A DNA stretch of 64,000 bases from NCBI RefSeq assembly GCF_018070075.1, contig NZ_JAGPXE010000007.1:248001-312000 (forward strand), read 5' to 3'. Position 1 is the stretch's first letter, and each line of letters begins with the position of its first letter. Under the pieces are notes generated by a model, which was not told the origin of the DNA, made no database searches, and saw only the letters and a list, made by a program, of their open reading frames with translations. The position numbers and the translations under genes are program-made. This stretch comes from Saccharopolyspora endophytica. GTDB lineage: Bacteria > Actinomycetota > Actinomycetes > Mycobacteriales > Pseudonocardiaceae. Below, one piece after another: positions 32,204-40,142 of this stretch.

Positions 32204-34941
32204 ACCTCCAGGAGGCGGCCGGCGAACGAGGGGGCGTCCGGCCGCGTGGAAAGCCGCATCGTGCTCAGCCGGTGTTCCGGCAGCAGGCCGGAGACCAGGC
32301 TCGGGTTCTGGTGGGTGACCACGAAGGCCACCGGCTCACCGTCCGATGTGGACGCTTGCGCGAGCAGCCGTGCGATCTCGCGGCGCTGTTCGGAGTCGGC
32401 GACGGCGTCGAGCTCGTCGAGGAGCACCAGCCGCACGCCGTCGGCCAGCGCCGAGGCGATCTCGGCGGCGGGCGCCTCGCTGTCGCGGCAGCGCACCAGC
32501 GCGGTCGCGGACCGGACGGCGCGGGCTCGCTGCGGCAGCAGGAAACCCATCACGCGCACGTCGCCGCGCACTCCGCTGAGCCGTCCGCCGAGCGCGTGCA
32601 GCATCGCCGAGGACAGGTCGTCGTCATCGCCCTGCACCGCCAGCACTCCGCCGGGCCGCAACGCGATCCGCACGTCTTCGAAGATCGGCTCGTCGCGGTC
32701 GTCTCGCACGCCGAACCCGCGCGCGCTGACGACCTCGTCGTTGCCGGGCCAGTTGGCGAGCCGGATCTCGTGCTCCAGCGCCTCGCCTTCGACGTCGAGC
32801 GCGGGAAGCTTGCGCGACAACCACTTCGGCAGCCACCAGGCCCGGTCGCCGAGCAGCGCCATCACGGCGGGCACGAGCGTCATGCGCACGATGAAGGCGT
32901 CGACGAACACGCCGACGGCGAGTCCGAAGGCGATGGGCTTGATGTTGGAGTCGCCGTGCGGGACGAACGCCGCGAACACCGAGATCATGATGACCGCGGC
33001 GGCCACCACGACCGGCGAGACGTTGGAGAAGCCGGCTTCGATGGCGCGCTTGGCGTCGCGGTTGTGCGTGTAGTCCTCGCGCATCCGGGACACGAGGAAC
33101 ACCTCGTAGTCCATGGCCAGGCCGAACAGGATCGCCATCAGCAGCAGCGGCAGGAAGCTGATCACGCCGCCCACGTGGGTGATGTTGAGCTGCTCGGCGA
33201 GGTTGCCCTGGTTGAACACGAACGCCGTGGCGCCGAAGGTCGCACCGACCGACAGCAGGTAGCCCAAGGCCGCCTTGATCGGCACCCACACCGACCGGAA
33301 CACCATGGCCAGCAGCACCAGCGTCAGCCCGACGACGATGACGCCGAAGGGCAGCAGCGCGTCGCTGAGCTTCTCCGACAGGTCGATGCCGATGGCGGTC
33401 ATGCCGGTGACGGCGATGCCGGCCCCGTAGGTCTGCTCGAAGTGCGGGCTCATGTCGCGCAGCCGGTGCACCAGGTCCTCGGTCGACTGCGACTCGCCGC
33501 CGCCGACGGGGATGACCTGGATGATGCCGGTGTCGATGGTCTCGTTCGGAGTCGCCATCGGGACCGCGGCGACACCGGGAAGCGCGCGGATCTCGTCGGC
33601 CATGCCGTTGACCTGGCCGAGCGGGTCCTTGGTGCCGATGACGTCGGTGGTGACGATCAGCGGCGCGTTGTAGCCGGGGCCGAACTGCTCGGCAACGGCG
33701 TCGTAGGTGTCGCGCGCCGGGGTCCCCACGGCCTGGGCTCCGGCGTCGGGCACCGAGAGCCGCAGGTCAGCGGCGGGGAGCGTGCAGATCCCCAGCGCGG
33801 CGATGACGATCACGATCGTCAGCAGCGGAGCCTTGGTGACAGCACGGACCCAGCGCAGGCTGAACTTGGTGCGCGTGCGGGCGCGGGTGGTGCGCTGGGC
33901 ACGAGCCCGCTTGGGGCGCAGCCGTTCTCCGGCGAAGCTGAGCAGCGCGGGGATGACGGTCAGCGACGCGGCGACGCCGACGGCGATCGACACGCCGGCG
34001 AGGATGCCCATGACCGTCAGGAACGGGATGCCGGGAACGGCCAGCGCCAGCAGCGCGATGATCACCGTGACGCCGGCGAAGATCACCGCGGATCCGGCGG
34101 TGGCCACCGAGCGCGCGATCGATTCGGGGACGTCGAGTCCAGCGCCGAGTTGTTCTCGATGGCGCGAGACGATGAACAGCGAGTAGTCGATGCCGACGGC
34201 GAGCCCCAGCATCAGACCGAGCATCGGCGCGGCCGAGGACACCGTGACGAACGCGGTCGACAACAGCACGATCGTCATCGACACGCCGACGCCGACGAGC
34301 GCGGTGATCAACGGCATCACGGCGCCGACCAGCGAGCGCAGCATCAGCAGCAGCACCAGCAGCGCCACGATCACGCCGACCGCTTCGGTGGCGCCGACGG
34401 CGGGCATGTTGACGGCGAAGATCGAGCCGCCCGCGTGGACGTCGCTGCCCGGGCCGAGCTGGCGCTCGAGGGTGTCGGCCTCCGCGAGCAGGTCGTTCTT
34501 CACCGAGTCCGGCACGTTGGTGGCGGGGAAGCTGAGCTGGACGGTGATCAGCGCGGTGTCGCCGTCGGCGGAGACCTGGTTCTTGACCATGTCCGACAGC
34601 GGGTTCATCACCGCCGTCACGCCCTCTTGGCCTTCGACCCGGTGGATCAGGGACTCGATGGCTTCGCGCCCCTCGGGGGAATCGATGCGCTCACCGGGCG
34701 GTGTGGTGGCCACGAGCTGGGCGCTGGAGCCACTCATCTGGGGGAAAACGTTGTTGAGGTGGTCGAGGGTGTCCTGCGACTCGGAGCCGGGGATCGAGAG
34801 TTCGGTCTCCATGCCCTGCTGGAACAGCGCGGCACCGGTTCCCAGCACCGCGAGCAGGGCTAACCACGCGACCAGCACCCAGGCTCGGCCGCGGACCACT
34901 GCCCGCCCCAGCCGGTAAAGCAACGAAGACAAGGGGAACAC
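32200..34941 (-). CDS. MMPL-family RND transporter fused to a degenerate ABC-ATPase-like domain
   Basis: 913 residues from GTG 34941. Residues ~1-720 form an MMPL/RND transporter: first helix RAWVLVAWLALLAVLGTGAA, exterior loops, and two helix bundles (VIVALLVLLLMLRSLVGAVM; GLAMDYEVFLVSRMREDYTH). MMPL proteins export lipids and lipopeptides using proton motive force. Residues ~725-913 resemble an ABC ATPase: FEDVRIALRPGGVLAVQGDD, Walker B RLVLLDELDAV and H-loop VVTHQNP. The P-loop is replaced by GDDDDLSS, so ATP hydrolysis is unlikely and the domain may be regulatory. The gene is divergent from a TetR and translationally coupled to the YhgE-like gene. The ribosome-binding site sits very close, so the transcript may be leaderless. 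Confidence 0.85.
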   Translation of the reverse strand: MFPLSSLLYRLGRAVVRGRAWVLVAWLALLAVLGTGAALFQQGMETELSIPGSESQDTLDHLNNVFPQMSGSSAQLVATTPPGERIDSPEGREAIESLIHRVEGQEGVTAVMNPLSDMVKNQVSADGDTALITVQLSFPATNVPDSVKNDLLAEADTLERQLGPGSDVHAGGSIFAVNMPAVGATEAVGVIVALLVLLLMLRSLVGAVMPLITALVGVGVSMTIVLLSTAFVTVSSAAPMLGLMLGLAVGIDYSLFIVSRHREQLGAGLDVPESIARSVATAGSAVIFAGVTVIIALLALAVPGIPFLTVMGILAGVSIAVGVAASLTVIPALLSFAGERLRPKRARAQRTTRARTRTKFSLRWVRAVTKAPLLTIVIVIAALGICTLPAADLRLSVPDAGAQAVGTPARDTYDAVAEQFGPGYNAPLIVTTDVIGTKDPLGQVNGMADEIRALPGVAAVPMATPNETIDTGIIQVIPVGGGESQSTEDLVHRLRDMSPHFEQTYGAGIAVTGMTAIGIDLSEKLSDALLPFGVIVVGLTLVLLAMVFRSVWVPIKAALGYLLSVGATFGATAFVFNQGNLAEQLNITHVGGVISFLPLLLMAILFGLAMDYEVFLVSRMREDYTHNRDAKRAIEAGFSNVSPVVVAAAVIMISVFAAFVPHGDSNIKPIAFGLAVGVFVDAFIVRMTLVPAVMALLGDRAWWLPKWLSRKLPALDVEGEALEHEIRLANWPGNDEVVSARGFGVRDDRDEPIFEDVRIALRPGGVLAVQGDDDDLSSAMLHALGGRLSGVRGDVRVMGFLLPQRARAVRSATALVRCRDSEAPAAEIASALADGVRLVLLDELDAVADSEQRREIARLLAQASTSDGEPVAFVVTHQNPSLVSGLLPEHRLSTMRLSTRPDAPSFAGRLLEV

Positions 34942-34954
34942 TCCCGGTATTTCG

Positions 34955-34983
34955 ATACACGGTGTATGCGATACAGACTGTAT
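34955..34983. promoter_or_regulatory. twin TetR operators upstream of MMPL
   Basis: Two perfect 13-bp palindromes lie side by side: ATACAC-G-GTGTAT (34955-34967) and ATACAG-A-CTGTAT (34971-34983), centres 16 bases apart. They start 14 bases before the MMPL start and end 72 bases before the divergent TetR start. The spacing would place two regulator dimers about one and a half helical turns apart. Confidence 0.75.
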
Positions 34984-35054
34984 ATTTCCCGAGATCCACC
35001 TAGCTCGTGGCTGCACTGAACTGTGAGCCGAAACACCGCAGGAGAATGCCCGGC

Positions 35055-35708
35055 ATGACCGAACAACCGCGCCAACGCGAAACACGGCGACGGGCGCAGA
35101 CGCGTCGACGCCTGATCGACGCCGCACGCGAGGTGTTCTCCGAGCACAGCATTCGCGACACACCGGTGGAGCTGATCTGCGAGACCGCCGGCTTCAGCCG
35201 CGGCGCCTTCTACTCGAACTTCGACACCAAGGAGGACCTGTTCCTCGCGGTGTACGAGGAGGAGATGAGCCTGCGCATCCAGAAGACGCGGGCGATCGTC
35301 GACGACGTGCTCGTCGAGGGCATCGCCGATCGGGAGTCGCTGCACGACGCGATCGTCAAGGTGGGCACGGCCTGCGCGGAGTCGCTGATCGCCGACCAGA
35401 ACTGGTACATGCTGGTCACCGAGTTCCGCGCGCACGCCCTGCGCGACCCGCACCTGCGCAAGCGCGCCGGCGAATCCCTGGAACACCTCACGGACTCGAT
35501 CGCCGAGCTGCTGCACGAGGCCCTGGACCGCCTCAACCTGCGCCTGGTCGTCGACACCCGCGACGCCGTCCGCGCGCTGACCTCGGTCTACGAGGCCCAG
35601 CTGGAGCACGCGGCCTTCACCGGCGCCTCGTCGACCTCGAAACCGCTGTTCACGCAGATCTTCCCCAGGATGGTCCAGTCGTTCATCGAACCCGGCGATC
35701 CCACGTGA
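35055..35708 (+). CDS. TetR-family regulator of the MMPL operon
   Basis: 217 residues from ATG 35055, with CAGGAG about ten bases before; ATG 35046 is too close to that site. The helix-turn-helix is QTRRRLIDAAREVFSEHSI, then VELICETAGFSRGAFYSNFD. It is divergent from the MMPL-YhgE operon with twin palindromes between, so it is almost certainly its repressor. Efflux operons of this layout are usually induced by their substrates. Confidence 0.85.
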   Translation: MTEQPRQRETRRRAQTRRRLIDAAREVFSEHSIRDTPVELICETAGFSRGAFYSNFDTKEDLFLAVYEEEMSLRIQKTRAIVDDVLVEGIADRESLHDAIVKVGTACAESLIADQNWYMLVTEFRAHALRDPHLRKRAGESLEHLTDSIAELLHEALDRLNLRLVVDTRDAVRALTSVYEAQLEHAAFTGASSTSKPLFTQIFPRMVQSFIEPGDPT

Positions 35709-35738
35709 CGCGTTCCCGCATCATTCCTCTTCATGACC

Positions 35739-35744
35739 TAAAAT
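35739..35744 (+). promoter_or_regulatory. -10 element of a probable leaderless promoter
   Basis: TAAAAT lies eight bases before ATG 35753, and no ribosome-binding site separates them. This is the spacing of leaderless actinobacterial promoters. No clear -35 box is seen. Confidence 0.5.
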
Positions 35745-35752
35745 GAGAGCCG

Positions 35753-36181
35753 ATGCAGGAAGATATGTACTCGGTTGAGCAGGTCGCGGCACTCCTCGGC
35801 CTGCACGTGCGCACGGTTCGCAGCTACATCCGCTCGGGCAGGCTCAACGCCGTCCGCATCGGCAAGCAGTACCGGATCTCCCGGTCCGACCTCGAACAGC
35901 TCACCGGCAGACCGACCGAACCCGCCCACACCGCGGGCGCGGTGGAGGTCTCCAGCATCGTCCAGATCGACGGCGTCGACCGCTCAGCAGCGGACCGCCT
36001 GGGCACCCTCGTCCTCGCAGGCGTCGGCGCCGACCGCACCCTGCGCGTGCAAACCATCCACGACGAGGACCGCAAACGCCTCAAGATCATCGTCATCGGA
36101 GAGATGGCGGAGACGGCCGAAGTCCTCCAACTCCTCGACTCAGTCCTCAACAACGAAAGCGGCCTCTTCACCGCGGAGTAA
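35753..36181 (+). CDS. excisionase-type (MerR-like) DNA-binding protein
   Basis: 142 residues. Residues ~4-52 are an excisionase/BldC-like winged helix: MYSVEQVAALLGLHVRTVRS, then AVRIGKQYRISRSDLEQL. The remaining ~85 residues form a second domain (VSSIVQIDGVDRSAADRLGT; RLKIIVIGEMAETAEVLQLL), probably for ligand or partner binding. This two-domain form is found in many Gram-positive genomes as a stand-alone regulator and is not tied to phage excision. Its targets are unknown. Transcription is probably leaderless. Confidence 0.75.
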   Translation: MQEDMYSVEQVAALLGLHVRTVRSYIRSGRLNAVRIGKQYRISRSDLEQLTGRPTEPAHTAGAVEVSSIVQIDGVDRSAADRLGTLVLAGVGADRTLRVQTIHDEDRKRLKIIVIGEMAETAEVLQLLDSVLNNESGLFTAE

Positions 36182-36211
36182 CCACCGGGTCGGACCCGTC
36201 GGCCGGCTCAA

Positions 36212-36646
36212 TCAGTCGAGGCAGAACTCGTTGCCCTCGACGTCCTGCATCACCTGACAGGACTCGTTGAACCCGTCGGCTCGCAGCAGCATGCCCCGGG
36301 TGGCCCCGAGCTTTTCGAGACGCGCGCACTCGGCTTCCAGAGCAGCCAACCGCTCCTCCCCCACCAGCCCGGTCCCGACCCGCACGTCGAGATGCACCCG
36401 GTTCTTCACGACCTTGCCCTCAGGAACCCGCTGGAAGAACAACCGCGGCCCGACGCCGTTGGGATCAACGCAGGCAAAAGCCGACCCCTGCCGCTCAGCG
36501 GGCAAAGACCGGTCGAACGCACCCCAGGACTCGAACCCCGGCGGCGGAGGCGGCACGACATACCCGAGCACCTCGCACCAAAACCGAGCCACCCGCTCCG
36601 GCTCCGCACAATCAAAAGTGATCTGAACCTGCCTCACCGACCCCAT
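36212..36646 (-). CDS. VOC-superfamily (glyoxalase-like) protein
   Basis: 144 residues: VQITFDCAEPERVARFWCEV starts the first beta-alpha-beta-beta unit, and NRVHLDVRVGTGLVGEERLA the second. The last strand, MQDVEGNEFCLD, carries the usual terminal Glu-Phe-Cys. This is the glyoxalase_6 type common in actinomycetes, with roles in resistance or small-molecule isomerisation; few have a known substrate. The start is ATG 36646; another ATG lies one codon upstream. Confidence 0.8.
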   Translation of the reverse strand: MGSVRQVQITFDCAEPERVARFWCEVLGYVVPPPPPGFESWGAFDRSLPAERQGSAFACVDPNGVGPRLFFQRVPEGKVVKNRVHLDVRVGTGLVGEERLAALEAECARLEKLGATRGMLLRADGFNESCQVMQDVEGNEFCLD

Positions 36647-36671
36647 CACCCCAGCCTAGCCATGCCATGCG

Positions 36672-36959
36672 CTGCGACAACCGAATTTTCAGTCGAAACT
36701 CGTCGCGCCGGGCCACCATCGTCGCTACGAATACCTACCCGGCACCCGCGGTGTTGCCAACGCGGTCCGACTCGGTCTCCTCGGATGGTGGTGCAAGATC
36801 AACGCCGCTTGTGCCAGCCTCGCACTGGAAATCGCCGCTGCCGGAAGAAGGGAACCGTGGGAACTCCATCTGGGGGTGCGCACAACAGCGCATCGGAGGT
36901 CGCCAACGTCGTCCAGGCGCAGAACGTGCACGGAGACGTGCACGTTCACAGCACGGTGA
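36672..36959 (+). other. protein-like reading frame upstream of the NB-ARC gene, unassigned
   Basis: A frame without ATG or GTG start reads RYEYLPGTRGVANAVRLGLL, then GWWCKINAACASLALEIAAA and REPWELHLGVRT, which looks like real protein. It runs in a different frame from the NB-ARC gene and overlaps its first ~100 bases, ending in TGA at 36957-36959. The last part loses protein character. It may be the remains of a gene truncated when the NB-ARC gene was placed here, or a short coding sequence with an unusual start. I do not recognise the family. Confidence 0.35.
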
Positions 36960-38962
36960 ATCCACCGAACCGGGGCGTAGTGCCACGTCAGCTTCCTGCG
37001 ACGGTTCGGCATTTCATCAACCGCACCGTCGAGCAGGACGCGCTGACAACGCTGCTGAACGGCTCAGGTGATGACCACACCGTGCTGGTATCGACCGTCG
37101 ACGGCCTCGCGGGGGTGGGGAAGTCAGCCCTGGTCGTTCAGTGGGCTCATCAGTTGCGAGAGCGGTTCGCGGACGGTGAGCTGTACGTCAACCTCCGGGG
37201 GTTCGACCCTGTTGCCGAATTGGTGAGACCTGCCGAGGCATTGACCGGGTTCCTCATCGCTCTCGGTGTCGCCCCGGAAGCGATACCCCTCGCGGAAGAG
37301 GCGAAAGCGGCACAGTTCCGCACGCTGGTGCACGGCCGACGCATGCTGCTCGTGCTGGACAACGCCCGCGACACCGAGCAGGTTCTGCCCTTGCTGCCGG
37401 GCTCCTCCGGCTGCCTGGTCGTCGTCACCAGCCGCCAGCGGCTCGACGGTCTGGTGGCCCGCCACGGAGCTCACCGACTCGCTCTCACCACCCTGACGCG
37501 GAGCGAAGGCCGCACACTGCTCAGCAACCACGTCGGCGCCGACCGGCTCTCCGAGGAGCCGGAAGCGGTCGAGGCGCTGCTGGAACACTGCGCCGGCCTA
37601 CCGCTGGCTCTCACGTTGGTCGCGGTCCAGGCCGCCGCCGAGCCCGATGTCACCCTGGATGACCTCGCCGCGGACCTGAGCGACGAACGCGATCGACTCG
37701 ACACGCTCGACGCGGGAGGAAAGACGGGCATCAGAGCGGTGTTCTCCTGGTCCTACCGCACCCTCTCGCCCAACGCGGCCCGGTTGTTCCGCCTGCTCGG
37801 GCTTCCCAACTCACCCGACATCAGTTCATCCGCTGCGGCGGCACTCGACGGAACGAACCTGCGCCGCACCCGGCGAGCACTGGCCGAGCTCTCCCGCGCG
37901 CATCTGATCACCCGGCGCGGTGGGGACCGCTACGCCCTCCACGACCTCCTGCGCGCCTACGCACGGGAGCGCGCTCACTCCGATGACACCGAAGACGACC
38001 GCAGAGCCGCGCTCGAGCGCCTGCTCGACCACCACCTCTACGCCACGTACGCGGCCAGCCAGCGACTCGCGCCCACCCGCACGCTGCCACCTCTTGAGCG
38101 CACGGACACAGCCCTGTGGCGCGATTTCCCCACGTACGAGGACGCGTTGGCCTGGTGGGACAGCGAACACCCCAGCGTGCTCGCCACCATTCGCCAGGCA
38201 TCGACGCTCGAGATGTCACGCGCAGCCTGGCTGGCGCATGTCGCTGCCTACCCGTTCAAACTCCGGGGATTGATCGACGAGTTCCAGACCGCCAGCGCTG
38301 ACGGCCTGCGAGTTGCAGAAGGTCAGGAGGATGCTCCCGCCCGAGCACGGCTGCTTTTCCACGTGGGCGAGGCACACCACTTCCGCGGCGAATTCGAGGC
38401 GGGGAGCCGCTACATGCAGCGAGCCGCCGATCTCTTCTCCACCCTGGGTGAGAGCTGGTGGGAGGCGCTGGCCCACAACGTGCAAGGCGAGACCTTCCTA
38501 GAGCAGGAGCTCTACGCAGAGGCCGCGGCCTCGGTACGACGGGCTCTAGAGCTGGCCAACGACCTGAAAGGCGCCCCTGCCGTGCTGGGACTGGCCTTGG
38601 CCAACCTAGGTGATTTCGACGAAGCGTTCTCCTGCCTGCGCCACTCACTCAGCACCAGCGGCAGCGACGGCTTCGCGACCGGTTACACGTTGCACGCCCT
38701 CGGAATCGCACACCTTCTCGCGGGCGACACCGAGAACGCGGTTGAGAACCTCCATCGCGCGGTGGAGCACCGTCACCACCTCGGCCAGCGGGTGGGCGAG
38801 GCCACGAGCCTCACGGCCCTCGGCAAAGCGCACAAGGCTCGCGACGAATTCGAAGACGCCCGCAAAGCCTGGCAGGCCGCCCTCTCCATCCTCGAAGAAC
38901 GAAGCCACCAAAACGTTCAAGCGGTCCGAGCCCTCCTGGACACCCTCGAGTCCCACCTCTGA
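36857..38962 (+). CDS. NB-ARC/TPR STAND signalling protein
   Basis: 701 residues from GTG 36857, with AAGGGA before it. The N-terminus is short and polar (VVQAQNVHGDVHVHSTV), as in many actinomycete STAND proteins that lack the SARP DNA-binding domain. The NB-ARC ATPase spans ~45-330, with P-loop GLAGVGKSALV (Lys ~89), Walker B MLLVLDNA and winged-helix part GIRAVFSWSYRTLSPNAARL. From ~390 on are TPR-like helices (FHVGEAHHFRGEFEAGSRYM; LGIAHLLAGDTENAVENLHR). STAND proteins switch on when a ligand binds the repeats; in bacteria some regulate metabolism and others sense phage. No effector domain is visible. Confidence 0.85.
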   Translation: MGTPSGGAHNSASEVANVVQAQNVHGDVHVHSTVNPPNRGVVPRQLPATVRHFINRTVEQDALTTLLNGSGDDHTVLVSTVDGLAGVGKSALVVQWAHQLRERFADGELYVNLRGFDPVAELVRPAEALTGFLIALGVAPEAIPLAEEAKAAQFRTLVHGRRMLLVLDNARDTEQVLPLLPGSSGCLVVVTSRQRLDGLVARHGAHRLALTTLTRSEGRTLLSNHVGADRLSEEPEAVEALLEHCAGLPLALTLVAVQAAAEPDVTLDDLAADLSDERDRLDTLDAGGKTGIRAVFSWSYRTLSPNAARLFRLLGLPNSPDISSSAAAALDGTNLRRTRRALAELSRAHLITRRGGDRYALHDLLRAYARERAHSDDTEDDRRAALERLLDHHLYATYAASQRLAPTRTLPPLERTDTALWRDFPTYEDALAWWDSEHPSVLATIRQASTLEMSRAAWLAHVAAYPFKLRGLIDEFQTASADGLRVAEGQEDAPARARLLFHVGEAHHFRGEFEAGSRYMQRAADLFSTLGESWWEALAHNVQGETFLEQELYAEAAASVRRALELANDLKGAPAVLGLALANLGDFDEAFSCLRHSLSTSGSDGFATGYTLHALGIAHLLAGDTENAVENLHRAVEHRHHLGQRVGEATSLTALGKAHKARDEFEDARKAWQAALSILEERSHQNVQAVRALLDTLESHL

Positions 38963-38998
38963 CTCAGGTGGAACGCCTCTGCGCACAGTCCCGTTGGG

Positions 38999-39193
38999 CT
39001 AACTCCGGCCCACGAAGTAGGCGATGGACGACACCACCGCCATGACAGCAGTCAGACCGACCAACTGCAGCATCGAGCGGAGAAACCGCTCACCGATCGA
39101 CAGCAGAACGATCGCGAGCCCCGCCAACCACATGAAGATCCAGATGCCGAGGAAGAACTTCACCAACTGAAGCTCAGTGACCTCGGACCCCAC
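38999..39193 (-). CDS. small two-helix membrane protein
   Basis: About 64 residues from GTG 39193 (start uncertain; the frame extends to 39364 but would run over the DUF5753 remnant). Two hydrophobic helices follow each other: FFLGIWIFMWLAGLAIVLLS and LQLVGLTAVMAVVSSIAYFV. No family is recognised. It lies at the left edge of the lower-GC island. Confidence 0.4.
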   Translation of the reverse strand: MGSEVTELQLVKFFLGIWIFMWLAGLAIVLLSIGERFLRSMLQLVGLTAVMAVVSSIAYFVGRS

Positions 39194-39196
39194 CTC

Positions 39197-39801
39197 GTGC
39201 GGATCGAACCCCGCCCACGCAGACCGCAAGTACAAGCCGTCGAACTGGAGGAAGACGCCAGCACCATCCGGCATTACCAGGCAGAGCTCATCCCTGGCTT
39301 GCTTCAGACCGAGAGCTACATGCGCGCGATGTTCTCCGAAGGAGGCCCACGCGTCTTCGATCAAGCAATCGACAGCGCCATCACAGCTCGCCTCGAACGC
39401 CAGAAGGTCATCGAACGCTCCTCAGCACCCGAGGTCTGCTTCGTTCCGTCGGAATCCTGCGTACTTCGGCAAGTCGGCGAAGAGAAGATCAGGCGCGAAC
39501 AGCTCTTGCAGCTCGCCAATGTCGCTTAACTCGCGAACGTGCAGCTGCAGATCCTCCCGTTCAAGGCCCGCACTTACACGCCAGCCTGCACCTACCCCTT
39601 CACGACCTTCCGCATCCAATCACCGGGCAAGGCCGACCCGCTGGAGTTCGTGTACCTGGAGGATTTCCACGACGGCCATACCTCGACGAACAGGACGACG
39701 TCGAGACGTCCAGTCACATGTGGGTACGGCTCACCGGAGCAGCACTCAATCCGGCGGCCTCTCGCGAGTACCTGTTCCTCGAAGCGGACAACTACGTCTG
39801 A
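39197..39801 (+). pseudogene. decayed DUF5753 (XRE-family regulator) gene
   Basis: The frame from 39197 reads EDASTIRHYQAELIPGLLQT, then DSAITARLERQKVIERSSAP and EEKIRREQLLQLANVA, the conserved body of DUF5753. It is cut by TAA at 39527-39529, created by a small tandem duplication (LANVA, stop, LANVQ). It resumes in the same frame as VQLQILPFKARTY up to YLEDFHDG. A one-base shift near 39675 then leads to YLDEQDDVETSSHMWVRLTG and the natural end at TGA 39799-39801. The N-terminal helix-turn-helix is missing. DUF5753 proteins normally work with the DUF397 protein encoded next. Confidence 0.75.
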
Positions 39802-39826
39802 CCGATCGTCCCTCAGGAGGGTCAGC

Positions 39827-40027
39827 ATGAACGCCAACGCGTTCACCAACTGGCGCAAGTCCACCTCCAGCAACGGCCCCCCAGCAGTGCGTCGAAGTCG
39901 GCGAAGCCCCGACCTCCGCGGGGTGCGGGATTCCAAACTCGGCGATGCTGGCCCCATCCTGGTCTTCGGCCGCAGGGCATGGTCGAAGTTCCTCACTTCA
40001 TTAAAGTTTGGAAAGACGGACACCTAA
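39827..40027 (+). pseudogene. DUF397 protein with a local frame excursion
   Basis: Start ATG 39827 has a good CAGGAGG site. FTNWRKSTSSNG at the front and RGVRDSKLGDAGPILVFGRR, then AWSKFLTSL at the end are typical DUF397 (about 60-70 residues). In the middle the frame gives PPAVRRSRRSPD, whereas the neighbouring frame gives the expected QQCVEVGEA. So an extra base in the C-run at 39877-39882 is compensated about 30 bases later. The product would keep its ends but lose the conserved Cys-Val-Glu-Val strand. It and the adjacent DUF5753 gene have decayed together. Confidence 0.7.
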
Positions 40028-40142
40028 CGAACGAAATCCGCAAGCGACCGCTATTGCGACCGCTTGCGGAATAATGCGCCGCTCTATCGTGCAGATCCAC
40101 CACTCAAACACAGGCGTTAGAAAGGGTCGACACCCTCACCAT

